From DAIDKA01 sp963726995 (GTDB lineage: Bacteria; Pseudomonadota; Gammaproteobacteria; Steroidobacterales; Steroidobacteraceae): a stretch of 64,000 nt of DNA. The DNA is taken from positions 434,001 through 498,000 of the forward strand of contig CAVSEP010000007.1 of NCBI GenBank assembly GCA_963726995.1. The letters are read 5' to 3'. Each line of letters starts with the position of its first letter. Positions within the stretch are counted from its first letter, which is position 1. Shown in pieces: positions 51,700 through 60,101 of this stretch. A model generated the notes under the pieces. The model had not been told where the DNA came from, did no database searches, and saw only the letters and a program-made list of their open reading frames with translations. The translations under genes were made by a program, and so were the position numbers.

Positions 51700-52212
51700 A
51701 TGTTCAGTATCCTTTCACGCATCCGTCGTACCGGTCGTCTGAGTGAACCGGCGCCCGCGCCGGATACGTCCGAATCGGAACCGACGGCAATCCAGCAGGA
51801 ACTGCATGCCGTGTTCGGGCGCGCCTTGTGCGTACGCCATGTGGATGCCGGCTCCTGCAACGGCTGCGAGCTTGAAATACATGCGCTGAGTAACCCCTAC
51901 TACAATCTCGAAGGGGCGGGTATCCGGTTTGTCGCCAGCCCCCGTCACGCCGACCTGCTCATGGTCACAGGACCCGTCTCCGTCAACATGGAAGAAGCGC
52001 TCAAGTGCACCTACGAAGCGATGCCAGAGCCCAAGTGGGTATTGGCGGTGGGGGATTGCGGTGCATGCGGTGGGTTATTCGGCGCCAACTACGCCAGCCG
52101 TGGCCCAATCAGCGACGTGATTCCGGTCAATGCCGTCGTGAACGGCTGCCCACCCAGCCCGCTGGCCATTTTGCGCGCAGTTCTGCACATCACCCGACAT
52201 CTCGCTCTCTGA
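51700..52212 (+). CDS. hyfI: NuoB/HyfI-like small subunit with N2-type [4Fe-4S] site
   Basis: 170 aa. The four cluster cysteines are in place: C53 and C56 (GSCNGCELE), C120 (AVGDCGACGG) and C150 (NGCPPSP). It sits next to the large subunit, as in complex I and group 4 hydrogenases. A 45-residue N-terminal extension is polar and of no recognised type. It is the last gene of the operon; no ferredoxin-like HyfA or HyfH follows. Confidence 0.94.
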   Translation: MFSILSRIRRTGRLSEPAPAPDTSESEPTAIQQELHAVFGRALCVRHVDAGSCNGCELEIHALSNPYYNLEGAGIRFVASPRHADLLMVTGPVSVNMEEALKCTYEAMPEPKWVLAVGDCGACGGLFGANYASRGPISDVIPVNAVVNGCPPSPLAILRAVLHITRHLAL

Positions 52213-52852
52213 ACTTTCTCCACCCGATGAGCCAGTACGAGATTGGATCGGCTAAAGCGGGCGCCTGCGCGTGACCGGCGTGCCCCGGACGGGAAGAGTT
52301 CAGTCACATCAATTATGCCCTTGGATCACGAGAGCCCCAATAGGCGCCGGGCCGGCAGCGTACCGGCTCTGCCCCAGCAGGCCGCAGAATGGTTGGCGGA
52401 GGGAGCCGTCCCGGGCGTGACACCCATCTGGCCTCGACTCGCAATCAGGGAAAGTGCGTACGGTGGCCGACTTAGGCTCCATCTACAGTGACCGCCGAAT
52501 ATATAAACGCGCCATCTAAGAGCGCGGTCATGCCAGGGCGGCACTCGATCGAAACGGAATGCGATAGGGAAGAATGTCTTTAGAACTATGTCGGCCGACA
52601 ATGCACGAGGCGGATACGTTATCGACGCAGTATTACTACGGCACGATTAGCCCGGCGATGCCCGGTGCGACGATTGCCTTAGGGTCTTGCGCGTGGGCGC
52701 ACGCGGAGGCACTCCTCGATGCCAGCGGACCGCCGGGCACGGCACCCAGATCAACCGCAGTCAGAGCCGCGTTGAGCGTCAAGGATGCGACTGCCATCGC
52801 TGCCATCTAATCGTATTCGCGAACCGCACCTGTTCCACACAATGCCATCCAC
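52213..52852. other. Gene-poor stretch downstream of the Hyf-like operon
   Basis: 640 bp without a gene I can support. Several short frames exist on both strands with no recognisable motif or ribosome site. No strong terminator hairpin was found. It looks like decayed DNA. Confidence 0.45.
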
Positions 52853-53122
52853 GTGTATCGAGTTCAGCTCGTCCCCTTGCACGTCGGACCTGTCGCGCTC
52901 ATTGATGAAATGCAGAGTCGGCTGGCCGCAGGAAAGGGAGGGGTAGTCTGCGGGCCCCTCACCCGAGAATACTGGGAGCCGACAGGCATCTGGTACGTGC
53001 AGGAGATTCTCGCGCGCTCTTTGACAATCCTGGAGGAAGTGCCGGCGACCAGTGAGCGGGACGTGTATGTGCGCCGTTGGGTCCACTACCATCGGGACGG
53101 TGAGCGTGCTAGGTCGCTATGA
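52853..53122 (+). CDS. Small hypothetical protein
   Basis: 89 aa from GTG 52853. The composition is protein-like (VQLVPLHVGPVALIDEMQSR, YWEPTGIWYVQEILARSL), but I recognise no family. No clear ribosome site. It may be a remnant in a decayed part of the island. Confidence 0.35.
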   Translation: MYRVQLVPLHVGPVALIDEMQSRLAAGKGGVVCGPLTREYWEPTGIWYVQEILARSLTILEEVPATSERDVYVRRWVHYHRDGERARSL

Positions 53123-53784
53123 GGCGATTGACGGTTTCCTGTCAACAAAGCCCTTTATGCGTTGCGACCCGGAAATACACAGCGATCTGCTCAAACACCG
53201 GTCGCAGGGCGCTCGTCGATTTCAAGTACGTTGCCTGCACCTTCCAGCGTTTCTGACTCGCCCATCTATCTCTGCCACAGTGTTTTCCCCTTGATTCCAA
53301 ATGATCAAATTGGCCCTCCGCGATCAAAAAATCGGACGCGCGGCATCGGGGTTCCTCCACAAGGGTGAGCGAGGTACGCGCTCCGCGCGCCCCGCAACCC
53401 GGCATAACTGACCGCCTCGAAAGCGTTGCAAGTCGTACACAAGACTCCCGGCCACACCCATGCGCCAGGGCAGCCCGGTCTCTATGCGCCGAGCCATGGG
53501 CGCAATCGCCTCAACTGGCTCCAATGGCGCCAACGCCGATAGGCGCGTCAATCTTGCGGCGATGGGTGCGCCCAACGGCAAGTCGCAAAGGGACATCACA
53601 CTGAATGCACCTGAGAGGGTGGTACCTGTGAATAACATCCTGAGCGATGTGTATTCTACCCGGATACGCGTTCGATGGTAATGCTACGCATCTTCTTCCG
53701 AATCGAACGCGACTTGTATTTCCGCCCGACTCGCGCGATCTCCGAATATGCGGGGCTCGCCCGAGGGCGCCGGCACATAGTCAA
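53123..53784. other. Gene-poor stretch near the right end of the island
   Basis: 660 bp with only short, overlapping frames on both strands and no recognisable domain. It fits decayed mobile DNA at an island margin. Confidence 0.45.
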
Positions 53785-54123
53785 CTAGAGCGACGACTGA
53801 TCCTGGATGACCGAGGGAAGCTTCGTCGGCGCTTCTATCCTTAGCTGCTTGTTGACGTTCATATGGCCATAAACAACCGTGATTGCAGACGCCGATACGC
53901 CAAATTCGCCGGCAAGAAATCGAACCATATGATCGGTCGCTCGGCCCAGCTTTGGCGCCGCTGTCACGCTGACCTTAAGCTGGCGGCCTTTGGGTTTGCC
54001 GATGGAGTCGCTACGCGCACTGGGTTTGCCCAAAATGTTGATGACAAGCGTGTTCCCTTCCCACCAGAAGAAAGTCGAGTCTTGCCCGTCACGAGATCGC
54101 GATTGAAGTTTCTGCTTTTCCAT
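53785..54123 (-). CDS. DUF167/UPF0235 (YggU-like) protein
   Basis: 112 aa. The segment ARSDSIGKPKGRQLKVSVTA followed by GRATDHMVRFLAGEFGVSAS and YGHMNVNKQLRIEAPTKLPS matches the small alpha/beta YggU family, whose function is unknown. It lies 70 bp from the fabZ-like fragment, on the same strand. Confidence 0.75.
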   Translation of the reverse strand: MEKQKLQSRSRDGQDSTFFWWEGNTLVINILGKPSARSDSIGKPKGRQLKVSVTAAPKLGRATDHMVRFLAGEFGVSASAITVVYGHMNVNKQLRIEAPTKLPSVIQDQSSL

Positions 54124-54193
54124 GCGCTACGCACTCGGTTAAGTTGGTCTCGAAAGTCTGCAACGCGATGAGCGTTCCCGAATTCTCGGGGCG

Positions 54194-54562
54194 TCATTGT
54201 CCTTCTCGAAGTCCGGCTGTGATCATCATCTGGGCCGATGCCACCTGTGAACCGGCCACCTCTGCCCGCGTTTCGAACCTCCATCTTCCCCGCGATGGTC
54301 TTAGAAGGGTCGATTTCAGGAGCAACTGATCTCCAGGCAGCACTGGTTTGCGAAATCTTCCCTTGTCGATACCGGCGAAATAGAACACGGAATCCGGTTT
54401 GAGCGTCACACCGGGACTTGCCAACGCGAGAACGCCGCAGGCCTGCGCCAAGGCTTCGATAATGAGTACGCCGGGCATCACGTGACGATTGGGCGAGTGT
54501 CCATGAAAGAAAGGCTCGGAAATAGAGACATTTTTCACACCGTGCACATATTGTCGAGGCAC
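54194..54562 (-). pseudogene. FabZ-like hydroxyacyl-ACP dehydratase, 5'-truncated at the island junction
   Basis: Hot-dog fold dehydratase similar to FabZ: EPFFHGHSPNRHVMPGVLII contains the catalytic histidine region and EALAQACG the catalytic glutamate. In frame upstream of GTG 54562 the reading continues LLIDRIIALVP, the true FabZ start region, but then runs straight into the tRNA-Pro repeat at 54586 where the HRYPF block should be. The first 10-20 codons are therefore lost. It may still be made from GTG 54562 as a 122-aa protein, but probably is a relic. Confidence 0.75.
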
Positions 54563-54585
54563 GAGCGCAATGATTCGGTCAATCA

Positions 54586-54613
54586 GCAGGTTTGAATCCT
54601 GTCATCCCGACCA
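54586..54613. repeat. Right att: 28-bp copy of the tRNA-Pro 3' end
   Basis: GCAGGTTTGAATCCTGTCAT followed by CCCGACCA equals the tRNA-Pro end at 34513-34540 except for two bases in the T loop. It has no tRNA 5' half. Confidence 0.85.
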
Positions 54614-54689
54614 ATGACTCCATTGAACTTTTCCACCTCTGGACCCTATGGGTTCCACTGTTTGCGGCGCAGCGGGTTCCGCATGAGGA

Positions 54690-55208
54690 TCAGGCCATAG
54701 ACTCAAACACGCCGTCTCGGCGTATTAACGCGTGGAACAGTGCCGCCGCAAGATGCCCGAGCACGAGGACGAAGAGCACCAGCGCAAGCCACCCGTGAGC
54801 CTGGCGCAATACACCATGCATTGCACCATCCATGGGAAGGATGGGCGGCAGATGAATGCCTGCGACCACAACCGGATCACCCGCAGCGGACAGCATGCCC
54901 CAGCCGATCAGCGGCATGGCGATCATGAGCGCGTAGAGCGCCCAGTGTGAGGCGTGTGCCGCAAACTTCATGAGCGGCGGCAGATCGGGCGGCAGTGGCG
55001 GGGTTCCGCGGGTCAAACGCACGATGAGTCTCACGATCGCGAGAATCAGGATGGCGATGCCGAGCGGCTTGTGGATCGACAGCAGGGTCAGATGGGCAGG
55101 CGTGATGGTCGAGACCATGCCGAGACCAATGAACAGCATCAGGAAGATCGCGGTGGCCATTGTCCAGTGCAGTACGCGCTGCAGCGGCGAGAACTTCTGA
55201 GCACTCAT
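54690..55208 (-). CDS. Cytochrome b561-type membrane protein
   Basis: 172 aa, four helices, with histidines for two b hemes in RVLHWTMATAIF, LLSIHKPLGIA, AAHASHWALYALM and RQAHGWLALVLF. It passes electrons from quinol to a periplasmic acceptor. Its start overlaps the stop of the catalase-like gene (4 nt), so the pair is coupled. Confidence 0.92.
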   Translation of the reverse strand: MSAQKFSPLQRVLHWTMATAIFLMLFIGLGMVSTITPAHLTLLSIHKPLGIAILILAIVRLIVRLTRGTPPLPPDLPPLMKFAAHASHWALYALMIAMPLIGWGMLSAAGDPVVVAGIHLPPILPMDGAMHGVLRQAHGWLALVLFVLVLGHLAAALFHALIRRDGVFESMA

Positions 55209-56230
55209 GGTGACACCGGTGCGGAGGTATGCGGGTAGTCGGCTTCCTCGGCCGTGCGCCGATCGAAGGATCTCGCGTAGACCGCCGAACGTGCGGCGGG
55301 GAACGGGTCATCGGAAACGTTAATGCCGTCCGGCAGCACCGTCGGGTCATAATTGATGTCGCGGCAGGGGCCGTCGGCTTCGTCCTCGATCTCCTGCACG
55401 GTAATCACGCCGACCTCCACGTGTTGTCGGTCTGCCGGCCAGGCCTTGCTCGGGTCTGCGGTCGGATCACCGGGGGCGGCGACCGTCACGCTTAACGGAA
55501 AACGCAGGGGCGCCGCCGCCAGACGTTTGCGCAGTTCGGTGAACAGGAAGTCATTGCCCATGGCCTTCAGCTCATCGGCCGTCTTAAGCTCAGCCGGATC
55601 CGCCGCGAGAACTGCCCAGCGCACCGCGTGCTGCTGTCCGCTGCTGTCCGTGAAGATGAACGCATCGATGCTGTTGTACTGCTCCTGCGTGAAGCTCCCG
55701 GTGTGCTGCGCCTTGGCCGCCAGGGCGCCAAAGGCCGCGAACTCGGGATGGGCGGCCGCAAATTTCGGCACCGCCTGCGGATCAGGGGATTTGCTCAAAC
55801 CCAGCAACTCAAAGAAGGCCTGCGGCGTCGCCACCGGAAACTGCGGCGCATTGATCATGGCGCTGCGCCACTGACGGCCATCCGGCGTCGTAATACGGAT
55901 GCCGAGGCCCCGGACGGCCGTCGTCGCATCCGAGGCATCCACATGGGGATCGCCTAAGTTGAAGCGGCCCACGACCGGGTAATGCCCAGCGGTAAACACG
56001 GCAGCGCGAGACAGAGCGGTACCTGCCCCGCTCGCTTCAAAATCGCCCTTGAAGCAGATGCCCTTGGCGTGGTTGCGTCGATGGCCCGGGGCTAGGCCGC
56101 CCGGTGGCCCGAACCGCGTCAGGAACAACTCCGGCGTCAACCGGTCAGGGGTGAACAGGCCCACCGTGTAGGCCATTGCGCCCACCACGACGAGCAACAC
56201 CAGTGCAATGAATAATAGTTTTTTCGCCAT
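55205..56230 (-). CDS. Catalase-fold peroxidase (SrpA-like), exported or anchored
   Basis: 341 aa from ATG 56230 (MAKKLLFIALVLLVV), with an N-terminal membrane helix that is a signal peptide or anchor. The minimal catalase core shows RRNHAKGICFKGDFEASG with the distal histidine, then GRFNLGDPHVDASD and AMINAPQFPV. Such short catalase-like heme proteins act as peroxidases in the periplasm. Overlap with the b561 gene suggests that b561 supplies its electrons, which is inference. Confidence 0.9.
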   Translation of the reverse strand: MAKKLLFIALVLLVVVGAMAYTVGLFTPDRLTPELFLTRFGPPGGLAPGHRRNHAKGICFKGDFEASGAGTALSRAAVFTAGHYPVVGRFNLGDPHVDASDATTAVRGLGIRITTPDGRQWRSAMINAPQFPVATPQAFFELLGLSKSPDPQAVPKFAAAHPEFAAFGALAAKAQHTGSFTQEQYNSIDAFIFTDSSGQQHAVRWAVLAADPAELKTADELKAMGNDFLFTELRKRLAAAPLRFPLSVTVAAPGDPTADPSKAWPADRQHVEVGVITVQEIEDEADGPCRDINYDPTVLPDGINVSDDPFPAARSAVYARSFDRRTAEEADYPHTSAPVSP

Positions 56231-56283
56231 GAACCCTCTACCCAAAGACGCGGTCTGCACCATTCAGTTGCGGTGAGCCCGCA

Positions 56284-57753
56284 TTATGTGCCACAAAAGG
56301 TTTCAAGTACCCGTTGATCGGGGCGCGGCGGGGCCGCGTAGGCAGCGGCACCCGGCTGCTCGTCGAAAGGTCGCACGATGACCTCGAGCAACGCCTCGAA
56401 GGGTGCAAGGTTCTCCTCGGTCGTCGCCGCCTCGATAACCTCCTCGATACGGTGGTTTCTCGGTATGTATCTCGGATTTGCTCGTCGCATGGTGTCGACG
56501 CGAACGGCGGAAGACTCCGACTCCTGAGCGCCCCGCTCCTCCCATCTGCGCAGCCACACCTGGAAGGCCGCATGATCACGCAGCGCCTCCTCTGCGCCGA
56601 GTCCTGACCGTTCTCGCTCAAGATAGTCCGATAGGCCCCGGAATGTCACCGTGTAATCCGCCTGCGTTCGGTGCATAACATCCAACAAGGCGTTGATCAG
56701 ATCTTCGTCCTCAGGCTGCGCCTGAAGCAGACCCACTTTCGATCGCATCGCCCGCAGCCATTCTTGTTCAAACTTGGCGGTATAGGCGTTGATCGACTCT
56801 GTGGCCAGAGCAATCGACTGATCCTGTTCTGCACCGAATAGCGGCAGCAATGTTTCCGCAAATCTCGCCAGATTCCATTGCGCGATAGCCGGCTGATTGG
56901 AGAATGAGTACCGACCGTTCTGGTCGATGGAGCTGAACACCGCTTGCGGGTCGTAAGCGTCCATAAAGGCGCAAGGCCCATAGTCTATGGTTTCGCCCAC
57001 GACGCTCGTATTGTCGGTGTTCATGACACCGTGAATGAAGCCCACCTTCATCCACTGCGCGATGAGGACCGCTTGCCGATCCACGACAAGATCAAGAAGG
57101 CAGCGATAGGGTGCATCCGATAGCCTCGCCTCCGGGTAATAGCGATCGATGATGTAATCGGCAAGACTTCGCAGCGTCTGTGTGTCGCCCTGGGCAGCCA
57201 GGTATTGGAAAGTTCCGACGCGGACATGGCTGCTAGCCACGCGCGTCAAGACTGCCCCGGGCAACGAATAAGGTCCTCGCCTCACCCTTTCCCCCGTCCA
57301 GACGGCTGCCAATGACCGCGTCGAGGGAATGCCCATCGCCGTCATGGCCTCGCTCACCAGGTATTCCCTTAGAACCGGACCCAACGCTGCCCTGCCATCA
57401 CCGCCCCGAGAGTAGGCAGTACGCCCCGCCCCTTTGAGCTGTATGTCTTTGAGTATTCCGCGGTGATCACGCGCTTCGCCCAGGAGTACAGCCCGTCCAT
57501 CGCCCAGGCGAGGTACAAAGCTCCCGAATTGATGACCGGCGTACGCTAAAGCGATTGGCTGGCTACCGGGCAGTTTCTCGTTGCCACTGAATATCCGCGC
57601 CAGATGCTCGGGATCTCTTGCGTTCAATTCGAGGCGCAACTCGGTCGCGAGTGCTTCATTGAACTTGATGAGTCGTGGGGCGAGCACCGGTACCGGATCA
57701 AGCCGCGTATATAGCGTGCCCGACAGTCGGCTGTAGTCATTCTCTAAGTTCAT
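56284..57753 (-). CDS. selO: Protein adenylyltransferase SelO (YdiU)
   Basis: 489-aa pseudokinase-fold enzyme that AMPylates proteins in redox stress. Motifs: AYAGHQFGSFVPRLGDGRA, KGAGRTAYSRGGDGRA, HGVMNTDNTSVVGETIDYGP and the C-terminal ETFCGT with the redox cysteine. Full length. It lies upstream of the catalase-like/b561 pair on the same strand, 53 bp away, so the three may form a peroxide-stress unit. Confidence 0.95.
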   Translation of the reverse strand: MNLENDYSRLSGTLYTRLDPVPVLAPRLIKFNEALATELRLELNARDPEHLARIFSGNEKLPGSQPIALAYAGHQFGSFVPRLGDGRAVLLGEARDHRGILKDIQLKGAGRTAYSRGGDGRAALGPVLREYLVSEAMTAMGIPSTRSLAAVWTGERVRRGPYSLPGAVLTRVASSHVRVGTFQYLAAQGDTQTLRSLADYIIDRYYPEARLSDAPYRCLLDLVVDRQAVLIAQWMKVGFIHGVMNTDNTSVVGETIDYGPCAFMDAYDPQAVFSSIDQNGRYSFSNQPAIAQWNLARFAETLLPLFGAEQDQSIALATESINAYTAKFEQEWLRAMRSKVGLLQAQPEDEDLINALLDVMHRTQADYTVTFRGLSDYLERERSGLGAEEALRDHAAFQVWLRRWEERGAQESESSAVRVDTMRRANPRYIPRNHRIEEVIEAATTEENLAPFEALLEVIVRPFDEQPGAAAYAAPPRPDQRVLETFCGT

Positions 57754-57792
57754 GGAACTTCCGTACGCTTCGTTAGCGGTGGCGGCTGCGGT

Positions 57793-58137
57793 CTACTTCC
57801 TGGATTCGGATTCAATCGCTGCCTGCAGCACCGGCCGCGCCCATTCAGGCGTCTCAGCCAAAGCGTGGGCATCCCCCGGATCGGGGAACACCATGCGGCC
57901 CTCGATCGTTTCGAGCATGAGCACGGGATTCGGGATTGACTCCCGCGGCGCGGCCTGCGCGCTGTTGTCGAATACCTGTACGTGCGCCAGATGTGGCAAC
58001 AGCCTGATCAGATTTGCGCGTGATCCAACCCAGCGCTCACGGATCTTGCTCTCCGGAATATCGTGACCACCGTTGGCGACACGGAATCTTACTCGCCCGA
58101 TGTGCTGTTCCGCAGAGGTCAGACCAAAGAAGATCAT
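57793..58137 (-). pseudogene. C-terminal part of a zeta-toxin-like (COG4185) ATPase
   Basis: 114 aa matching the second half of the family: FGLTSAEQHIGRVRFRVANG followed by GHDIPESKIRERWVGSRANL and VFDNSAQ. The first 80-90 residues with the P-loop are missing, and the DNA upstream (58138-58260) encodes nothing similar. It cannot bind ATP as a normal kinase. Likely a relic. Confidence 0.75.
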
Positions 58138-58356
58138 GACTTTAACCTGTTATCTGCGATCGCACTCTTTGGATCTGCGACACTGACGGTCCGCAGATAC
58201 TAAGTTGTCGCGACTTTTCTTTCCTGTTGCCGGCCAAATAGACTCTCTAAGCATGCTCGAGTGAGATTGAGACGCCCTTTGCGATCGGCATCAGCAGTAC
58301 GCGGCGCCGGCGAACCTTTGCGCGGAATCTACAGTCGGGCCATTGATCGAATCACC

Positions 58357-59283
58357 CTACCCCTGCGACGGCAGCGCCTTTATCCACTGCAGCAGCGGCC
58401 CGGTCAGCTGCTGATCAGCCGTACCGACCGCCATGCCCTCAGAGAAGTGATTGGAGTCCTTCAGCTCCACGGAACTGGGGCAGCGGCTCTTTGTGCGGCA
58501 GAGGCCCTCCATCAGGGCGGTGGCCGTTGCTTTCATCGGTGGCGGATCGAACTCCGCATAGCCATAAAACAGTGAGTACGGACTGGCGGTCAGACGTGTG
58601 ATTTGTCCCGGCGCCGAGCCGAGATCGGCGTCCTGGCCATAGTAGGCGTTAGGGCGGGCGGCGGGGGCCGTGGAATACGCTGGCGATAGCATGATCACGC
58701 CTTTGACCGAGGACGCCTCCGCGCCCCGCACCTCGGGATGAGCGGCGTAGTCCGCGACATGATTGGCGCCGGCCGAATGGCCGAACAGCACGATGCGATT
58801 GGGATCGCCGCCGAAGCGCTTGATATTGGCATGAGTCCAGGCGATCGCCGAGGTTAGATCGTTGACGCCCGCCGGCCACGGGTCCTTCGGCGCCAGGCGA
58901 TAGTCAATGTTGACTCCGACCATGCCGTTCTTGGCGGCCCACAGGGTGATATTGTCGGGATAGAACTCGCCGTGCTTGTCACCACGCGTGAAGCCGCCGC
59001 CGTGCACGAACAGGAGCACCGGAAGCTTTTTGCCCTTGCTCCCGTCCGGCGAAAACACGTCGAGCTTCTGCAGGGGATCGGAGCCATAGGCGATATCCCG
59101 CTGGATGCTGACGCCGGCCCAGACCTCCTTCAGGAACAGGGGCGCGTAGAGCTGGCCGATCGTGGGATCCATGGCCTGGCCCGCGGCGCGGACCTTCTCG
59201 GCGATGTTGGCGGGAACCTGCGCCCGGCTCACTGTGGCGAGGACCACAAAGCCGCACGCGGTCACGATGAGTCCTGTTTTCAT
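58357..59283 (-). CDS. Exported alpha/beta hydrolase (carboxylesterase, HSL-like)
   Basis: 308 aa from ATG 59283, with GGGGGAT upstream; the frame to 59475 is a shadow. Signal peptide to about residue 22 (VVLATVSRAQ). Oxyanion motif FVHGGGFTRGD and nucleophile GHSAGANH; the final His is in DSNHFSEGM. It should hydrolyse short-chain esters in the periplasm. Confidence 0.93.
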   Translation of the reverse strand: MKTGLIVTACGFVVLATVSRAQVPANIAEKVRAAGQAMDPTIGQLYAPLFLKEVWAGVSIQRDIAYGSDPLQKLDVFSPDGSKGKKLPVLLFVHGGGFTRGDKHGEFYPDNITLWAAKNGMVGVNIDYRLAPKDPWPAGVNDLTSAIAWTHANIKRFGGDPNRIVLFGHSAGANHVADYAAHPEVRGAEASSVKGVIMLSPAYSTAPAARPNAYYGQDADLGSAPGQITRLTASPYSLFYGYAEFDPPPMKATATALMEGLCRTKSRCPSSVELKDSNHFSEGMAVGTADQQLTGPLLQWIKALPSQG

Positions 59284-59374
59284 CCGATATCCCCCTGTGT
59301 TTCGATCTGTCGTCGACTCTGCGGCACGCGCGATAGGAGCGAGTATCGCCACCTGGTCTATGGACCCGAGCCAT

Positions 59375-59908
59375 CTATCGACCGGACTTGGGTTTTCCAT
59401 TCTCATCGACCTGGATCGTCTTGACGGGACCCATTCCAACGAGTTCGAGGACCGCAGGTTCCTTCTCGCCCGCACGCGCGCCGTCCCAATGCACGGTGTT
59501 CTTCACGTCGATAGAAACTGACCCCGCATGTACGGGATAAGTGGTGCGCTCGTCATAGATGTTGCTGGTGGAAACCCACCAGGTTCCCGATATCACGTAA
59601 GCGTATCGGTCCTGATCGTGGAAGTGCGGTCTGGAGAAATGCCCCGGCCACCACTTGTAGATCACACCATAAAGGCCGGCCTTCTCAGGATCGCCGAACA
59701 GGGTGCAAGTCTGTTGCGCGCCTTGCGCGCCCCGGCACTGGATGTCCTTTGGAAGCACCAGCGGCACGTGACTGGGATCAGGGATCGGTCCTACCGGATC
59801 GCTGATCGTGGCGCCCACTTTAGGGTCCGTTTGTGCCGTCGCCGGCCCGATGGCATTCAAGGTACCGATGCCTGCGATCAGCACCAGAGTTCTAATCGAC
59901 GTACGCAT
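59375..59908 (-). CDS. Exported cupin-domain protein
   Basis: 177 aa with signal peptide (IRTLVLIAGIGTLNAIGPATA). The cupin motif 1 is WWPGHFSRPHFHDQDRYAYV, with three histidines for a metal; the second motif ends in NTVHWDG. Two cysteines at IQCRGAQGAQQTC may form a disulfide. It lies 91 bp upstream of the esterase gene on the same strand. Reaction unknown. Confidence 0.85.
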   Translation of the reverse strand: MRTSIRTLVLIAGIGTLNAIGPATAQTDPKVGATISDPVGPIPDPSHVPLVLPKDIQCRGAQGAQQTCTLFGDPEKAGLYGVIYKWWPGHFSRPHFHDQDRYAYVISGTWWVSTSNIYDERTTYPVHAGSVSIDVKNTVHWDGARAGEKEPAVLELVGMGPVKTIQVDENGKPKSGR

Positions 59909-60101
59909 AGATTTCTCTCGGAAATTTGACTCGCAGCCAGCAGTCTATACCTCGAAGGAATCGGATCGCGCATTCCCGACATGGGTACCATTGCAAGTAT
60001 CGGCGGTTCGAAGCTTCGATTCCTAAGCTATTGACCGCTCAACGGATTGCAGGGAACATGTCGCCTACGCAAAAGGCCGACCAGCAGCGACTCATACAGG
60101 T

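Larger units (their letters stand above)
34513..54613. mobile_element. Genomic island inserted at tRNA-Pro
   Basis: The last 28 nt of tRNA-Pro recur at 54586-54613 with two mismatches. The roughly 55 bp after each copy are also recognisably similar (both end in GGGTTCCAC and TTTGC), which points to recombination between related tRNA-Pro sites. Between them lie hipBA, a truncated Crp-type gene, pckG, three SpeE-like genes, small regulators and the Hyf-like complex. No integrase is seen, and the right end is bordered by a 5'-truncated fabZ-like gene. Core genes resume on both sides. Confidence 0.7.

Noticed and set aside
45058..52212. Formate hydrogenlyase or hydrogenase-4 call
   Set aside because: Gene order and similarity suggest it, but the large subunit lacks all four Ni-Fe cysteines and no ferredoxin subunits, formate dehydrogenase or maturation genes are present.
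52574..52810. 78-codon plus-strand frame in the gene-poor stretch
   Set aside because: No family similarity, no ribosome site and low-information composition; not enough to call a gene.
53324..53638. 104-codon minus-strand frame near the island end
   Set aside because: The residue pattern looks partly protein-like, but I find no domain or start signal, and the opposite strand is equally open.
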